A DNA stretch of 64,000 nt from CAIWHR01 sp963734575 (GTDB lineage: Bacteria > Pseudomonadota > Gammaproteobacteria > Burkholderiales > Casimicrobiaceae), in the NCBI GenBank assembly GCA_963734575.1, contig CAVTHT010000013.1, positions 295,314 through 359,313 on the forward strand. Reading direction: 5' to 3'. Under the pieces are notes generated by a model. The model searched no databases. It worked only from the letters and a program-made list of their open reading frames with translations, and was not told the DNA's origin. The stretch's first letter is position 1. Each line of letters starts with the position of its first letter. Both the position numbers and the translations under genes were made by a program. This document shows positions 51,345-60,913 of this stretch, piece after piece.

Positions 51345-51971
51345 TCATCGCTCGCGTGATGCCTCGCCGGCCCGCCGCAAGTGCGGATTGAGCTGCTCGT
51401 CGTTGTACATCTTGAACTGGCGATAGACGCGCCAGAACGCGCGGCCCTGCTCGGCCCGATCGAGCAGGGTGTCGAGGCACCGGGCGAGGTCCGCACGCTG
51501 GAGCTCGAGCCGCGCGTGCTTCTGCGTGCACGCGTCGCGCAGTGCGGGGTCGGCGTAGGCCTGCCGCGCGGCGAGTCCCATGTGATGGATCTTCAGGGCA
51601 AGGATCGACAGGCGATCGATCATCGCGCCCGCCGTCTCGGAGTTGTGCCACGCATCCGCGGCAGGCTCGACCTCGGCGAGGCGCGCGAGCAGCGCCTCGT
51701 CGATGCGCTCGATGGCGTCGTTGCGCAGCTGGTTGCAGCGGTCGATGACACGCTTGTTCGCGACGATCTCCGCATCGGGCACGTCGCGTCTTCGGGCGAG
51801 ATCCTCCTCGTCCCAGAGAAGATGGTTGTAACGATGGTTGGCTTCGATCGCCGCCCACACTCCCGTGGCATGCGCGGGCTCCTGCGTGCTCCAGCCCCGG
51901 CTGGCGACCGCGGAGTCATGGAAGGCGAGGAGCGCGCTCGCGCGTACGTCGCCGAACAACCAGTCCTTCAT
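51345..51971 (-). CDS. DUF4254 protein in LPS cluster
   Basis: A 208-residue all-helical cytoplasmic protein of the DUF4254 family. Conserved blocks are NHRYNHLLWDEEDLARR (46-62), ANKRVIDRCNQLRNDAIERID (71-91), WHNSETAGAMIDRLSILALKIHHM (108-131) and FKMYNDEQLNPHLR (186-199). Several invariant-looking His, Glu, Asp and Arg residues suggest a catalytic or metal-binding site, but no function is established. It is the last gene of a minus-strand run, coupled by an ATGA overlap to a GT9 glycosyltransferase, so it probably works in LPS or polysaccharide assembly. Confidence 0.85.
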   Translation of the reverse strand: MKDWLFGDVRASALLAFHDSAVASRGWSTQEPAHATGVWAAIEANHRYNHLLWDEEDLARRRDVPDAEIVANKRVIDRCNQLRNDAIERIDEALLARLAEVEPAADAWHNSETAGAMIDRLSILALKIHHMGLAARQAYADPALRDACTQKHARLELQRADLARCLDTLLDRAEQGRAFWRVYRQFKMYNDEQLNPHLRRAGEASRER

Positions 51972-53088
51972 GAGGGCCTCCGGGGCAGTTCGTCGATGGC
52001 GGCGACGACTGCATCGACGCCGATGGCATGCATGCAGCGCGGCTCGGCACATTCGCGCGGGGTGCGTCCGCAGCGCTGCACCCAAGCGATCTCGCGGCGG
52101 AAGAGCACGTGCTGGTCGCGGCACGGGAATGGCGCGATGGTCACCGCGCGATACGGCACGTCGCTGCCAGAAATCGCCGGGACCGCAGATCACCGCCGAC
52201 CCCGGTCCGAACAGGGTCACGGTGGGTGTCGCGGCGAGCCGACCCATGTGCGCGATGCCGGTGTCGGGACAAACGAGCACGTGCGCGCGAGCCACGAGAT
52301 GCCAGAGCTGTGCGAGGTCGAGATTTCCCGCGAAGCGTGCGTCGCGGCGCTGCGGATCGCAGGCGTCGATGATGTGCTCCTCGCCGCGGCCCGCCGACCA
52401 GACGGGCACGAGACCGCGCTGCGACAATGCATCGGCGATCGGCGCGCCAGCGCTCCGGCAGCCACAGCTTCAAGGGCGAGCTCGCACCGACGTGCAGCAG
52501 CGCGTAGGGCGCGCCCGGCAGCTCGAACGGCCCGAAGGGTGGGGCCGGCCAGTCGCCGGCACGGTAGCGCGGCGGCGACGGCCCGGCGACGAGGCCCGCG
52601 ACCATGTCGCCCCACGCCATCGGCACGTCGGGATATGGCACGAGCGCATCGACCGGCAGGTCCTTCGTGCGCGGCCGGTCGCCCGCGAACGCCACGATCC
52701 ATTGCGTGCGCATGGCCGCGGCGAGCCATGCAAAGCGGTTGTCGCCTGGCACGAGAGCGAGTTCGAAGGGCGCTGCGTCGAACAGCGCGACGTTACGCTC
52801 GCGCGGGTTCCATGGCAGCGCGCGCACGCCGTACGGGCGGCCCGCGAAAAGCGGAGCGATGGCCGTGGGCACCGTGGTCACGATCTCCGCGGTGGGGTGT
52901 TGCGCGCGCAGCTTCGCGAAGAGCGGCGCGAGCATGAGCGTGTCGCCGAGCAGCAAGTGATGCGCGACGAGGATGCGTTGCGGTGCGACCGGGGCGCGGT
53001 GCCGCGTGGTGGCGCGGGCGATCAACGCGCGCGTGACGACCTCGGCCCGACCCGACAGCCGGCTGCGCGCCTTGCTGGCCGGCATCAT
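51968..53088 (-). CDS. GT9 family (heptosyltransferase-like) glycosyltransferase B, two frameshifts
   Basis: A family 9 GT-B glycosyltransferase. It starts MMPASKARSRLSGRAE, followed by QRILVAHHLLLGDTLMLAPLFAKLR. The donor site reads ARAHVLVCPDTGIAHMGRLAATPTVTLFGPG. The C-terminus has a cysteine-containing tail (APFPCRDQHVLFRREIAW, then RCGRTPRECAEPRCMHAIG), as in several GT9 enzymes. Extra bases near 52432 and 52160 break the frame. Its stop overlaps the DUF4254 start and its ATG overlaps the GT4 stop. Confidence 0.84.
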
Positions 53089-54227
53089 CGCCCGCGTACT
53101 CCGGCGCCGGTGCCGCGCTGCTCGATCGCGCGGCGGAAGACCGCTTCCATCTGGTCCAGCATGGCGTCCAGCGTGAACCTGTCGGCGACCTGGGCGTGGG
53201 CGGCTGCCGCGATGCGTGCCCCCAGCGCCGGATCGTCGAGCAGGCGATCCATCGCTGCGGCAAGCGCAGCCGCATCCTGCCGCGGCACCACGAGCGCCGT
53301 CGCCTCGTGTTGCGCAATCTCGGGAATGGCCCCGGCGTCCGTCGTCACCACCGGGACGCGCGAGAACATCGCCTGCAGCATCGCCTGCGGCACGCCTTCG
53401 TTCGCATAGGACGGCAAGGCGAACACGTCGAGGGCGGCCAGCCACGGCGCGACGTCGTGCTGGTGCCCGACGAGAAGCACGCGCCCGGTCAGGCCGCCCA
53501 TGCGCACCTGCGTGTGCAGCGCGTCGTCCTGCGGGCCGTCGCCGACGATCACGAGACGCGCCTCGGCATGGCGAAGGAGCGGCATGGCGTCGATCAGGAA
53601 CCGGTGGCCCTTCCAGCTACGCAATGTGGCGACGATTCCCGACGAGGGGGCCCGTGGCGGGCAATCCGCACCGTGCGCGCGCCGCCGCCTTGTCGCGGCC
53701 CTCGTACGCCCGCGGATCGATGCCGGTGGGCACGGAATCGATGCGCTCCGGGGCGATGCCGTTGTCGCGGATCAACTGCTCGCGCAGCATGTCGCCCGTG
53801 GTCACGATGCGGGTGGTCGCGCGGCGATAGAGCCAGCGCGTGGCAGCGTTGTCCGGCACCGGCACCGAGACGTGACGCGTGCGCACGAGCACCGGCAGGG
53901 CGCGGCAGGACGCGGAGCGCAAGCGCGCCGAGCCATGCATCGGTGGAGCTGTGCGCATTCAGGACGTCCACCGGTGCCGCACGCAAGGCGTGCCAGAGGG
54001 CCGCGACGCCGCGCGGAGCCTTGTGCCCGATCGGCAGCGGCGTCACCGGCACGCCATAGCGCGGCGCTTCGGCGGCGATGCGTGCGTCCGGCGGGCAGTA
54101 CAGGGCGACCTCGTGGCCGCGCGCACGCAGGCCGGCGGCCTCGCTCAGGATGCGGATCTCCTGGCCGCCCCAGCCGCGCGAAGCCTCGGTATGGGCGATG
54201 CGCAGCGGTCGTCCAACCGTACCGCAC
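53085..54227 (-). CDS. GT4 family glycosyltransferase A, three frameshifts
   Basis: A retaining GT-B glycosyltransferase of family 4 (WaaG/PimB-like). The N-terminus reads RPLRIAHTEASRGWGGQEIRILSEA; VNAHSSTDAWLGALAL and SVPTGIDPRAYEGRDK follow. The C-domain has GLTGRVLLVGHQHDVAPWL and PSYANEGVPQAMLQAM, the usual E-x7-E donor-site segment. Frame breaks near 54215, 53900 and 53630 each need one base removed. GTG 54227 directly follows the MsbA stop (TGAGTG). It probably adds a core or O-unit sugar. Confidence 0.82.
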
Positions 54228-55989
54228 TCACGGTGCGACGGCGGCCGGCGGCGCTTCCGTGATCGCGGGCGCGATCGCGAACTGGATGCGATGGAGCTTC
54301 GTGTAGAGACCGTTTCGCGCGAGCAGCTCGGCGTGCGTGCCCTGCTCGACGATGTGCCCGCCATCCATCACGACGATGCGATCGGCACCCTCGATCGTCG
54401 ACAACCGGTGCGCGATGACGATCGTCGTGCGCCCTTCCATCAGCGTTTCGAGCGCCGCCTGCACCTGCCGCTCGGATTCGGAGTCGAGTGCGGACGTGGC
54501 CTCGTCGAGGATCAGGATCGGCGCGTCCTTCAGCAGGGCGCGGGCGATCGCGATCCGCTGGCGTTGCCCGCCGGAAAGCCGCACGCCGTTCTCGCCGACC
54601 TGCGTGTCGAACCCTTCGGGCATGGCGCGAATGAAGTCGAGCGCGTGCGCCGCGCGTGCGGCGCGCTCCACCGCTTCGCGCGGTGCATCCGACATCGCGC
54701 CGTACGCGATGTTGGAGGCGACGGTGTCGTTGAACAGCAGCACATCCTGCGACACGAGCGCGACGTTGGCGCGCAGCGAGGCGAGCGTCAGGGTCGTGAT
54801 GTCGTGCCCGTCGATGAAGAGGCGGCCCGCGGTGGGCTCGTAGAAGCGCGGCACCAGGTTCACGAGCGAGCTCTTGCCGCTGCCCGATGGACCGACGAGG
54901 GCAACGGTCTCGCCCGGGCGAATGGCGAGCGTCACGTCCTCCAGCGCGTCGCGCTCGGCCCCCTGGTAGCGCAGGCTCACGCGCTCGAAGCGCATCTCGC
55001 CGCTCGCGCGCCCGAGCACCACCGCGCCGTGATCGTCCTCCGGCGTGGTATCGATGAGACCGAAGATGCTCTCGGCCGCGGCCAGTCCGCGCTGGATGTT
55101 CGCGTTGATGCCCGAGAGTGCGCGCAGGCGCTCGAGCAGCGTGAGCAGGGCGACGACGTACGACATGAATTCCGCGAGGCTCAGTCGCCCGGCCTGGCTC
55201 TGGCCGAGGGCGAGCCAGATGATGAAGCCGATCGCGCTTGCAGTGAACAGCTGCGTGATCGGGACCCGACGCCGAGCCGGCGGAGGAGACCTTGCTCATC
55301 GACGAGCGCAGCGCATTGGCTGCCTGCACGGCACGGCGGCGCTCGTAAACCTGGCCCCCGAAGATCTTGACCACGCGGTGTCCCGCGATCATCTCCTCCA
55401 GCACGTGCGTGATCGAGCCGGTGCGGGTCTGCACGTCGCGCGACAGCCGCCGCAGGCGCCGGCTGAAGTACCGCGTGACGACGGCGACGATCGGCAGCAC
55501 GATCGTCGTCAGGAGCGTGAGGCGCCAGTTGATCCACAGGAGATAACCGACGCTCGCTGCGATCGTGATCGTCGAGCGTGCCGCCGTCACGACGGTTCCC
55601 GAGGCGGCCGACGCGAGCTGGTGCGCGTCGAACGTCAGCTTCGAGAGCACGACGCCGGGCGAGGTCATGTCGTAATACGGCGTGGGCAGCGCCAGCACCT
55701 TGTCGATCAGCTCGCGGCGCAGGTCGAACACCACCCGGTGGCCCGTCCAGGCCATCCCGTACTCGGAGACGAACGAGCCGATGCCGCGCAGCACGAACAC
55801 GCCGACGATGACGAGCGGCAGCATGTGGGTGCGCACCGGATCGGGGTTCTCGAAATTCCGGATGATCGGAATCACGAGATACGCCATGACGAGGTCGCCC
55901 GCAGCGACGACCACCATGCCACCGATGGATACGCCGAACGCCCACCAGTAGGGACGCACGTAGCGAAGCAGGCGAAGATAGAGATGCAT
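54228..55989 (-). CDS. msbA: MsbA-like lipid flippase, ABC transporter, one frameshift
   Basis: A half-size ABC exporter of the MsbA type, which flips lipid A-core across the inner membrane. The membrane domain begins MHLYLRLLRYVRPYWWAFGVS and contains PTPYYDMTSPGVVLSKLTFD and LEEMIAGHRVVKIFGGQ. The nucleotide-binding domain has Walker A VGPSGSGKSSLV, Q-loop VSQDVLLFNDTV, signature LSGGQRQRIAIARAL, and ILDEATSALDSESE. An extra G near 55265 breaks the frame between SSAGSAS and VPITQLF. Position among LPS glycosyltransferases supports MsbA over a drug exporter. Confidence 0.92.
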
Positions 55990-56159
55990 GCCGGTCAGGG
56001 AATGCGGCGCACGGCCGGGCGAGCGGATCGCGCGTGACTGGCGCGGGTGGCGATGCGGCGCAGCGTGCCGGAAGCGATCCTGCGGCTCGTGCGGGGCTGC
56101 CGCGCGCGAAGCGGCCGATGCTTGGACAAGAGGGGCGGAATTATAGACCAGCCCATCGT

Positions 56160-57582
56160 TCAGCCTCCGCGAGCATCGCGGCTCGTGAGCCCGTCGCCGA
56201 GCTCGGGGGGAACGCCGCGGTCGACGGGCGCGCGCTCCTCGAGCACCGGCGGCTCGCGGTCGTGCAATGGGAGCTCGGCGGCGGCATCCGCGAGCCCGGG
56301 CGGTGGGACGAGCTCCGGCGCCGGCGCGTCGCGCATCGCGATCGATCCGGGATCGAGTGCGGTCGCGCTCGGAGCAGGCGCGGCGGAGGCCTGCAGGCTT
56401 GCCGTGCGCTGCGCAGTAGCCGTCGGGGTTGCGCTCGCCTCCCGCGCTTCGACCGACGCGGCGAGGAGGTCGCGGTACAGGAGCACGAGCCGCAGCGTCA
56501 TCGCCGCCGGCGTGAGCTGCGTGGCGCATGCCCGCGCACGGGCCCCGAGCCGCGCGCGCAGCGCGTCGTCCTGCAACGTGCGCATGTGCGCGGCGAGGCC
56601 ATCGACATCGAGTGCGTCGCAGACGAAGCCGGCTTCGTGGTCGAGCGTGAGCTCCGCCGCACCCGACTTCGTGCTGGTCACGATCGGCAGGCCGCAGGCC
56701 ATCGCCTCGAGCGCGGCGTTCGGGCACGGGTCGTAGAGCGTGGGCAGCACGAACGCATCGGCCGCGCCATAGTAGGGCTTGGGCTCGATCTGCGGCCCGG
56801 CCAGGGTGATCACGTTCGTGGACGCCATGGTGCCGCGCCAGCGCCGCGTAGCGCGCAAGATGGCGGTCGCGTCCCACGACCATCAGGTGCGCCGTGGGGG
56901 GAAGCTGCGCCATGGCTGCGATCGCGGCCGCCACCCCCTTGCGCGCATAGCCGGAGCCCACGAGCAGGAAGACCGTCGCGGAGTCGGAAATGTGATGACG
57001 CTCGCGCACCCAGCTGCGCAGCGACCGCAGCCCGGGGTGGAACGCATCGCTGTCGACCGCGTTGTAGATGACGTGGAGCCGGTCCTCGGGCACGCCGAAG
57101 CGCGCGTGGATCTCGTCGCGCACCATCTTCGAGTTGCAGATCGTGGCGCGCAGCCACGGACTGGTGAAGAGCTTGCGCTCGACGCCGAGCACGTACCGGT
57201 GATACGGACTCAGCCGCGATGCTGCCCGTGCGAGTGGGGAGGCCACGCGGTCCCGCTGCTCCAGCCACACCGCGTGCACACCGTCGCCGGCCCGGTACAC
57301 GTCGCAGCACAGCAGGCGCTCGTGGGACTGCACGAGGTCGGCATCGGCGCTGTTGAGCGCCTTGCATACCGCACGGGCAAAGCTCCAGTCGCGCCACAGT
57401 CGCCCGACGTAGCGCGGATTGCACAGCACCGGCTCGATCAGCTGCAGCTTGGTGTCCGGCCACTGCCGCGTGTACAGCGAGATGGCGACGTTGCGCTCGA
57501 GCAGGGCTTCCAGTGCCGCCTCGACGAAGCGCTCGGCACCCCCGAACGGCGTGTACCGCTGGCGGATCAGGGCGAGGCGCAT
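56160..57582 (-). CDS. GT4 family glycosyltransferase B, one frameshift
   Basis: A family 4 glycosyltransferase. It opens MRLALIRQRYTPFGGAERFVEAALEAL, with ICNSKMVRDEIHARFG and VIYNAVDSDAFHPGLR, then LLVGSGYARKGVAAAIAAM. The acceptor/donor site is PTLYDPCPNAALEAMACGLPIV. One frame break lies near 56822 (ARHHGVHER to VITLAGPQIEPKPYYGA). After about residue 375 there is an Ala/Pro/Thr-rich tail of about 100 residues unlike the family, which may be disordered or may itself be frame noise. Its ATG overlaps the upstream gene stop. A 170-nt gap separates it from msbA. Confidence 0.84.
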
Positions 57583-58697
57583 CAGCGGGGCGCCGTCGCG
57601 GCGAGAAGATCGAAGAATGCCGCGGCGACGCGATCCACGTCGAGCGTCGTCAGGCACTCGGACACCTTGCCGCCGCCGCAGCCATCGATGCCGCAGGGGC
57701 GGCAGGGGAATGCGCTGGACGTGATCACGCGGCTCGGCACCAGCCATGGGCCCCACTCCAGCTCGCCCGATGGGCCGAACAGCACGACGACCGGCGTGCC
57801 CACGGCCGCCGCGATGTGCATGGGTGCGGAATCCACGCCGATGAACGCGCGCGCCCGCGCCGTGACGGCACCGAGGGCATCGAGCGGCAGGGTGCCGGTG
57901 AGGTTGGCGATGCGCTCCCGGGTGCCTGGATGCGCCGCGCCGAGCACCTCGTCGACGAGTGCGCGTTCCCGGGGGTCCGGGGCCCCGGTGATCACGACAC
58001 GGTGCCCGGCGGTCACCACGCGGTCGAGAAGCGCCGCCGTCTTCGGCGCCGGCCAGCACTTGAACAGCCAGCGCGAGCCGGGATGGCACTGGACGAAGCC
58101 GCCGTCGGCGCAGCCGTGCTCGCGCAACACCGCCATGGCGCGCGCCTCGGCGTTCGCATCGGGCACCAGCACGAGACGCTTGTCGTCCGCCGACGGCTGC
58201 ACGCCGATGCGCCGCAGCGCGTCGAGGTTCGCCTCCACCGCGTGGCGCGGCGTGTTCCGCGGCAGCCGATACTGATGCGTGAAGCTCCGCCGCCACCAGC
58301 GTCCGGCGTCGGTGCGCTCGCGCGCCACCGCGTAGCGCGGCCGCAGCAGCCGCGCGAGGGTGGCCCCTCGCGGATGCTCGGTGAGATGAACGAGCAGATC
58401 GTATCGGCGCGCGCGCAGCGTCCGGATGAGCGCGCGCTCGGCCGTCCATTGCGCCAGCAGCCCCGCGTGCTTCCAGCCGCGGTCGATGGTGTGCACGTGC
58501 GCGATGGCCGGATGGTTCGCGAGCATCGGCGCGGTTTCGAGATAGACGAGCGCGTCGACGTCCGCATGCGGCGCGGCGCGGCGCAAGGTGCTGAAGACCG
58601 GGGAAGTCAGCAGGACGTCGCCGTGATGGCGAAGCTTGACGACGAGCGCGCGGCGAACGGCAGTGAGGTCGACGGCGTCCTGTAGGGGACTCGGCAT
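57582..58697 (-). CDS. GT9 family glycosyltransferase C (RfaQ-like heptosyltransferase)
   Basis: An intact 371-residue family 9 enzyme most like WaaQ/RfaQ, heptosyltransferase III of the LPS core. RALVVKLRHHGDVLLTSPVFSTLRR is the N-terminal signature. FVQCHPGSRWLFKCWPAPKTAALLDR is typical of RfaQ, and FIGVDSAPMHIAAAVGTPVVVLFGPSG is the ADP-heptose site. The C-terminus has PCRPCGIDGCGGGKVSECL. ATG 58697 (MPSPLQDAVDLTAV) is preferred over the upstream in-frame ATG at 58760. It is first of the minus-strand LPS run. Confidence 0.9.
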   Translation of the reverse strand: MPSPLQDAVDLTAVRRALVVKLRHHGDVLLTSPVFSTLRRAAPHADVDALVYLETAPMLANHPAIAHVHTIDRGWKHAGLLAQWTAERALIRTLRARRYDLLVHLTEHPRGATLARLLRPRYAVARERTDAGRWWRRSFTHQYRLPRNTPRHAVEANLDALRRIGVQPSADDKRLVLVPDANAEARAMAVLREHGCADGGFVQCHPGSRWLFKCWPAPKTAALLDRVVTAGHRVVITGAPDPRERALVDEVLGAAHPGTRERIANLTGTLPLDALGAVTARARAFIGVDSAPMHIAAAVGTPVVVLFGPSGELEWGPWLVPSRVITSSAFPCRPCGIDGCGGGKVSECLTTLDVDRVAAAFFDLLAATAPR

Positions 58698-58834
58698 GTC
58701 CCCGAACGATAGCAAAAAAGCCGCAGCACCGGCGCGAGTGTGTCGGCACGGGGTCGGCACCAGTCAGGGCTCACTCGCCCGCCGAAGGCCGGAGGCCATT
58801 GCTGCGTGCGCCGGAGCGTGCCGCGGCGTTCTTG

Positions 58835-58840
58835 TACAAT
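58835..58840 (+). promoter_or_regulatory. Candidate -10 box for argB
   Basis: TACAAT lies 55 nt upstream of the argB ATG in the divergent gap with the LPS run. It matches the sigma-70 -10 consensus at five of six positions. No convincing -35 box is present. Confidence 0.35.
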
Positions 58841-58895
58841 CGGCCCGCGCAGGCAACCCACCTCTTGCTTTCGCCCGCCGTCACTCGCGACCGCC

Positions 58896-59798
58896 ATGCC
58901 CATCGACGCCGTCAACGCCTCGCTCAAGGCCCAGATCCTGGCCGAGGCCCTGCCTTACATCCAGCGCTTCCACGACCGCACCATCGTGGTGAAGTACGGC
59001 GGCAACGCCATGACCGAGCAGAGCCTCAAGGCGGGCTTCGCGCGCGACGTCGTGATGCTGAAGCTCGTCGGCATGAACCCGGTGATCGTGCACGGCGGCG
59101 GACCGCAAATCGGCGACCTCCTCAAGAAGATGGGCATTCCCAGCGAGTTTCGGCAGGGCATGCGCGTGACGGACGAGCGGGTCATGAACGTGGTGGAGAT
59201 GGTGCTGGGCGAGCTAAATCAGGAGATCGTCGGGCTCATCAACCAGCAGGGGGGCAAGGCGGTGGGCCTGACCGGCCAGGACGGCGCGTTCATCCATGCC
59301 CGCAAGATGCTGCTGAAAAGCGACACCGTCGCGAGCGAGATGGTCGACATCGGCCTCGTCGGCGAGATCGAGCGCATCGACCCGGAGCTCATCCATCTTC
59401 TCGATTCGCGCGACTTCATTCCCGTGATCGCGCCGATCGGCGTGGGCGCCGAGGGCGAGGCCTACAACATCAATGCGGACCTCGTCGCTGGCAAGCTGGC
59501 CGAGACGCTGGGTGCCGAGAAGCTCGTGCTGATGACGAACACCACCGGGGTGCTCGACAAGGACGGCAATCTTCTCACCGGGCTCACGGCAAGCGAGATC
59601 GATGCGCTATTCGCCGACGGCACGATCCACGGCGGCATGCTGCCCAAGATCGGCTCCGCCCTGGACGCCGTGCGCAACGGGGTGCGCAGCTCGCACATCA
59701 TCGACGGCCGGGTGGATCATGCGCTGCTGCTCGAGGTGCTCACCAACGAGGGCGTCGGCACGATGATCCGCGCCGACGACACGCAGGGCGCGGGCTGA
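58896..59798 (+). CDS. argB: Acetylglutamate kinase
   Basis: Second enzyme of arginine biosynthesis; it phosphorylates N-acetylglutamate. It has 300 residues. The amino-acid-kinase lysine is in TIVVKYGGNAM, the substrate loop is VIVHGGGPQIGDLLKKMG, and the nucleotide region has VLMTNTTGVLDKDGNLL and GGMLPKIGSALDAVRNGV. The N-terminal helix (PIDAVNASLKAQILAEALPY) is the extension found in arginine-inhibited hexameric forms, so feedback inhibition is likely. It stands 15 nt before slmA. Confidence 0.97.
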   Translation: MPIDAVNASLKAQILAEALPYIQRFHDRTIVVKYGGNAMTEQSLKAGFARDVVMLKLVGMNPVIVHGGGPQIGDLLKKMGIPSEFRQGMRVTDERVMNVVEMVLGELNQEIVGLINQQGGKAVGLTGQDGAFIHARKMLLKSDTVASEMVDIGLVGEIERIDPELIHLLDSRDFIPVIAPIGVGAEGEAYNINADLVAGKLAETLGAEKLVLMTNTTGVLDKDGNLLTGLTASEIDALFADGTIHGGMLPKIGSALDAVRNGVRSSHIIDGRVDHALLLEVLTNEGVGTMIRADDTQGAG

Positions 59799-59813
59799 CC
59801 GCGGACTCGGCCG

Positions 59814-60384
59814 ATGGCGACCAAGCCGGGCGAACGCCGCCTGCAGATCCTGCAGACCCTCGCGGAGATGCTGCAGGAGCCGCGGGGGGAACGCGTCACG
59901 ACTGCCGCGCTCGCGGCGCGCCTCGACGTCTCGGAAGCGGCGCTGTACCGGCACTTCGCGAGCAAGGCGCAGATGTTCGAGGGCCTCATCGAGTTCATCG
60001 AGTCGACGCTCTTCACGCTCATCAACAAGATCGGCGGCGAAACGCCGGACGGCGTCGCGCAGGCGCAGCAGATCGTCGGCCGTGCTGCTCGGGTTCGCCG
60101 AGAAGAATCCGGGCATGACCCGGGTGCTGATCGGCGACGCGCTGGTGAACGAGGACGAGCGGCTGCAGGCGCGCATGAACCAGTTCTACGACCGCATCGA
60201 GGCCGCGTTGCGCCAGTCGCTGCGCATCGCGGAAGCGGGCGGCCAATGGACCGGCGATCCCGCCGCCGAAGCCAACGTGCTCACGGCGTTCGTGATTGGC
60301 CGGTGGCTCCTCTTCGCGAAGAACGGCTTCAAGCGCGCGCCGCAGGAGGGCTGGGACGCGCAGCGGCAGTATCTATTCCGCTAG
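59814..60384 (+). CDS. slmA: Nucleoid occlusion factor SlmA (TetR family), one frameshift
   Basis: A TetR-like DNA-binding protein that blocks FtsZ assembly over the nucleoid. The helix-turn-helix is VTTAALAARLDVSEAALYRHFASKAQMF. The conserved body reads FIESTLFTLINKI, VLLGFAEKNPGMTRVL and the C-terminus FAKNGFKRAPQEGWDAQRQYL, all typical of SlmA. An extra G near 60073 (GTCGGCC for GTCGCC) breaks the frame after QAQQIV. The argB-slmA neighbourhood is usual in betaproteobacteria. Confidence 0.92.
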
Positions 60385-60452
60385 CCGCGTCCGGGGCGGC
60401 CACGTGGGCGTCGCGTGGCGCAAACCGAACCTGTGAGCGGCATCGGCCGCAC

Positions 60453-60719
60453 TCAGTTCCGTACTGCGTCCGCGCGCGCGCCGCTCGGCGTGGCCTGATG
60501 CGCATCCCCGCGCGAGACGTCTGGTGCCGTACCCCCGGTTTGCACTCGCGGCGCCGCGTCGACATGGTGCGATGGCTCCGTCCGCGCAGCGAGCACGATC
60601 GCCTGATCGGCTGGGATCGGCGCCTGCTGGGCGGGCCATACGATAGTGAAGTAGCCGGTCATGGCGGTCATCGCGACCGCGAAGACGAGTCCCAACGTCC
60701 GTTCCAGTCTGCTGCCCAT
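60453..60719 (-). CDS. Small hypothetical membrane protein
   Basis: An 88-residue protein I do not recognise. A hydrophobic segment at about residues 9-26 (LGLVFAVAMTAMTGYFTIVW) is followed by a polar, Ala/His/Asp-rich tail without clear structure. The evidence for translation is a strong AGGAGG site just before ATG 60719. It could be a small single-pass inner-membrane protein. It is divergent from the regulator gene and convergent with slmA. Confidence 0.5.
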   Translation of the reverse strand: MGSRLERTLGLVFAVAMTAMTGYFTIVWPAQQAPIPADQAIVLAARTEPSHHVDAAPRVQTGGTAPDVSRGDAHQATPSGARADAVRN

Positions 60720-60913
60720 AGCTCCTCCTGACTTGTTGTGTCGGCCGCCGGTGGCTACACTGGATCGAGGCCCACGGGGCGGGAGTCGATGCAGTCGCCT
60801 CTGTCGTGCGATTGCAGTGTTCGCCACGGCGTGCGCGATGTCCTCACGGAAACCAGATGCTTTTGTGAGGGAGGTCTCGATCGGGCACCGTTCGAGCCAG
60901 CACCGGAGGTATC

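Noticed and set aside
48891..58697. Phage or genomic-island insertion in the LPS region
   Set aside because: There is no integrase, tRNA, direct repeat or composition change that I can see, and the genes are ordinary LPS functions.
54145..58749. 1534-residue minus-strand frame spanning glycosyltransferase and ABC-transporter sequences
   Set aside because: It is a chance read-through joining parts of a GT9 shadow frame, a GT4 gene and the N-terminal half of MsbA. Each real gene has its own start with a 4-nt overlap or short gap.
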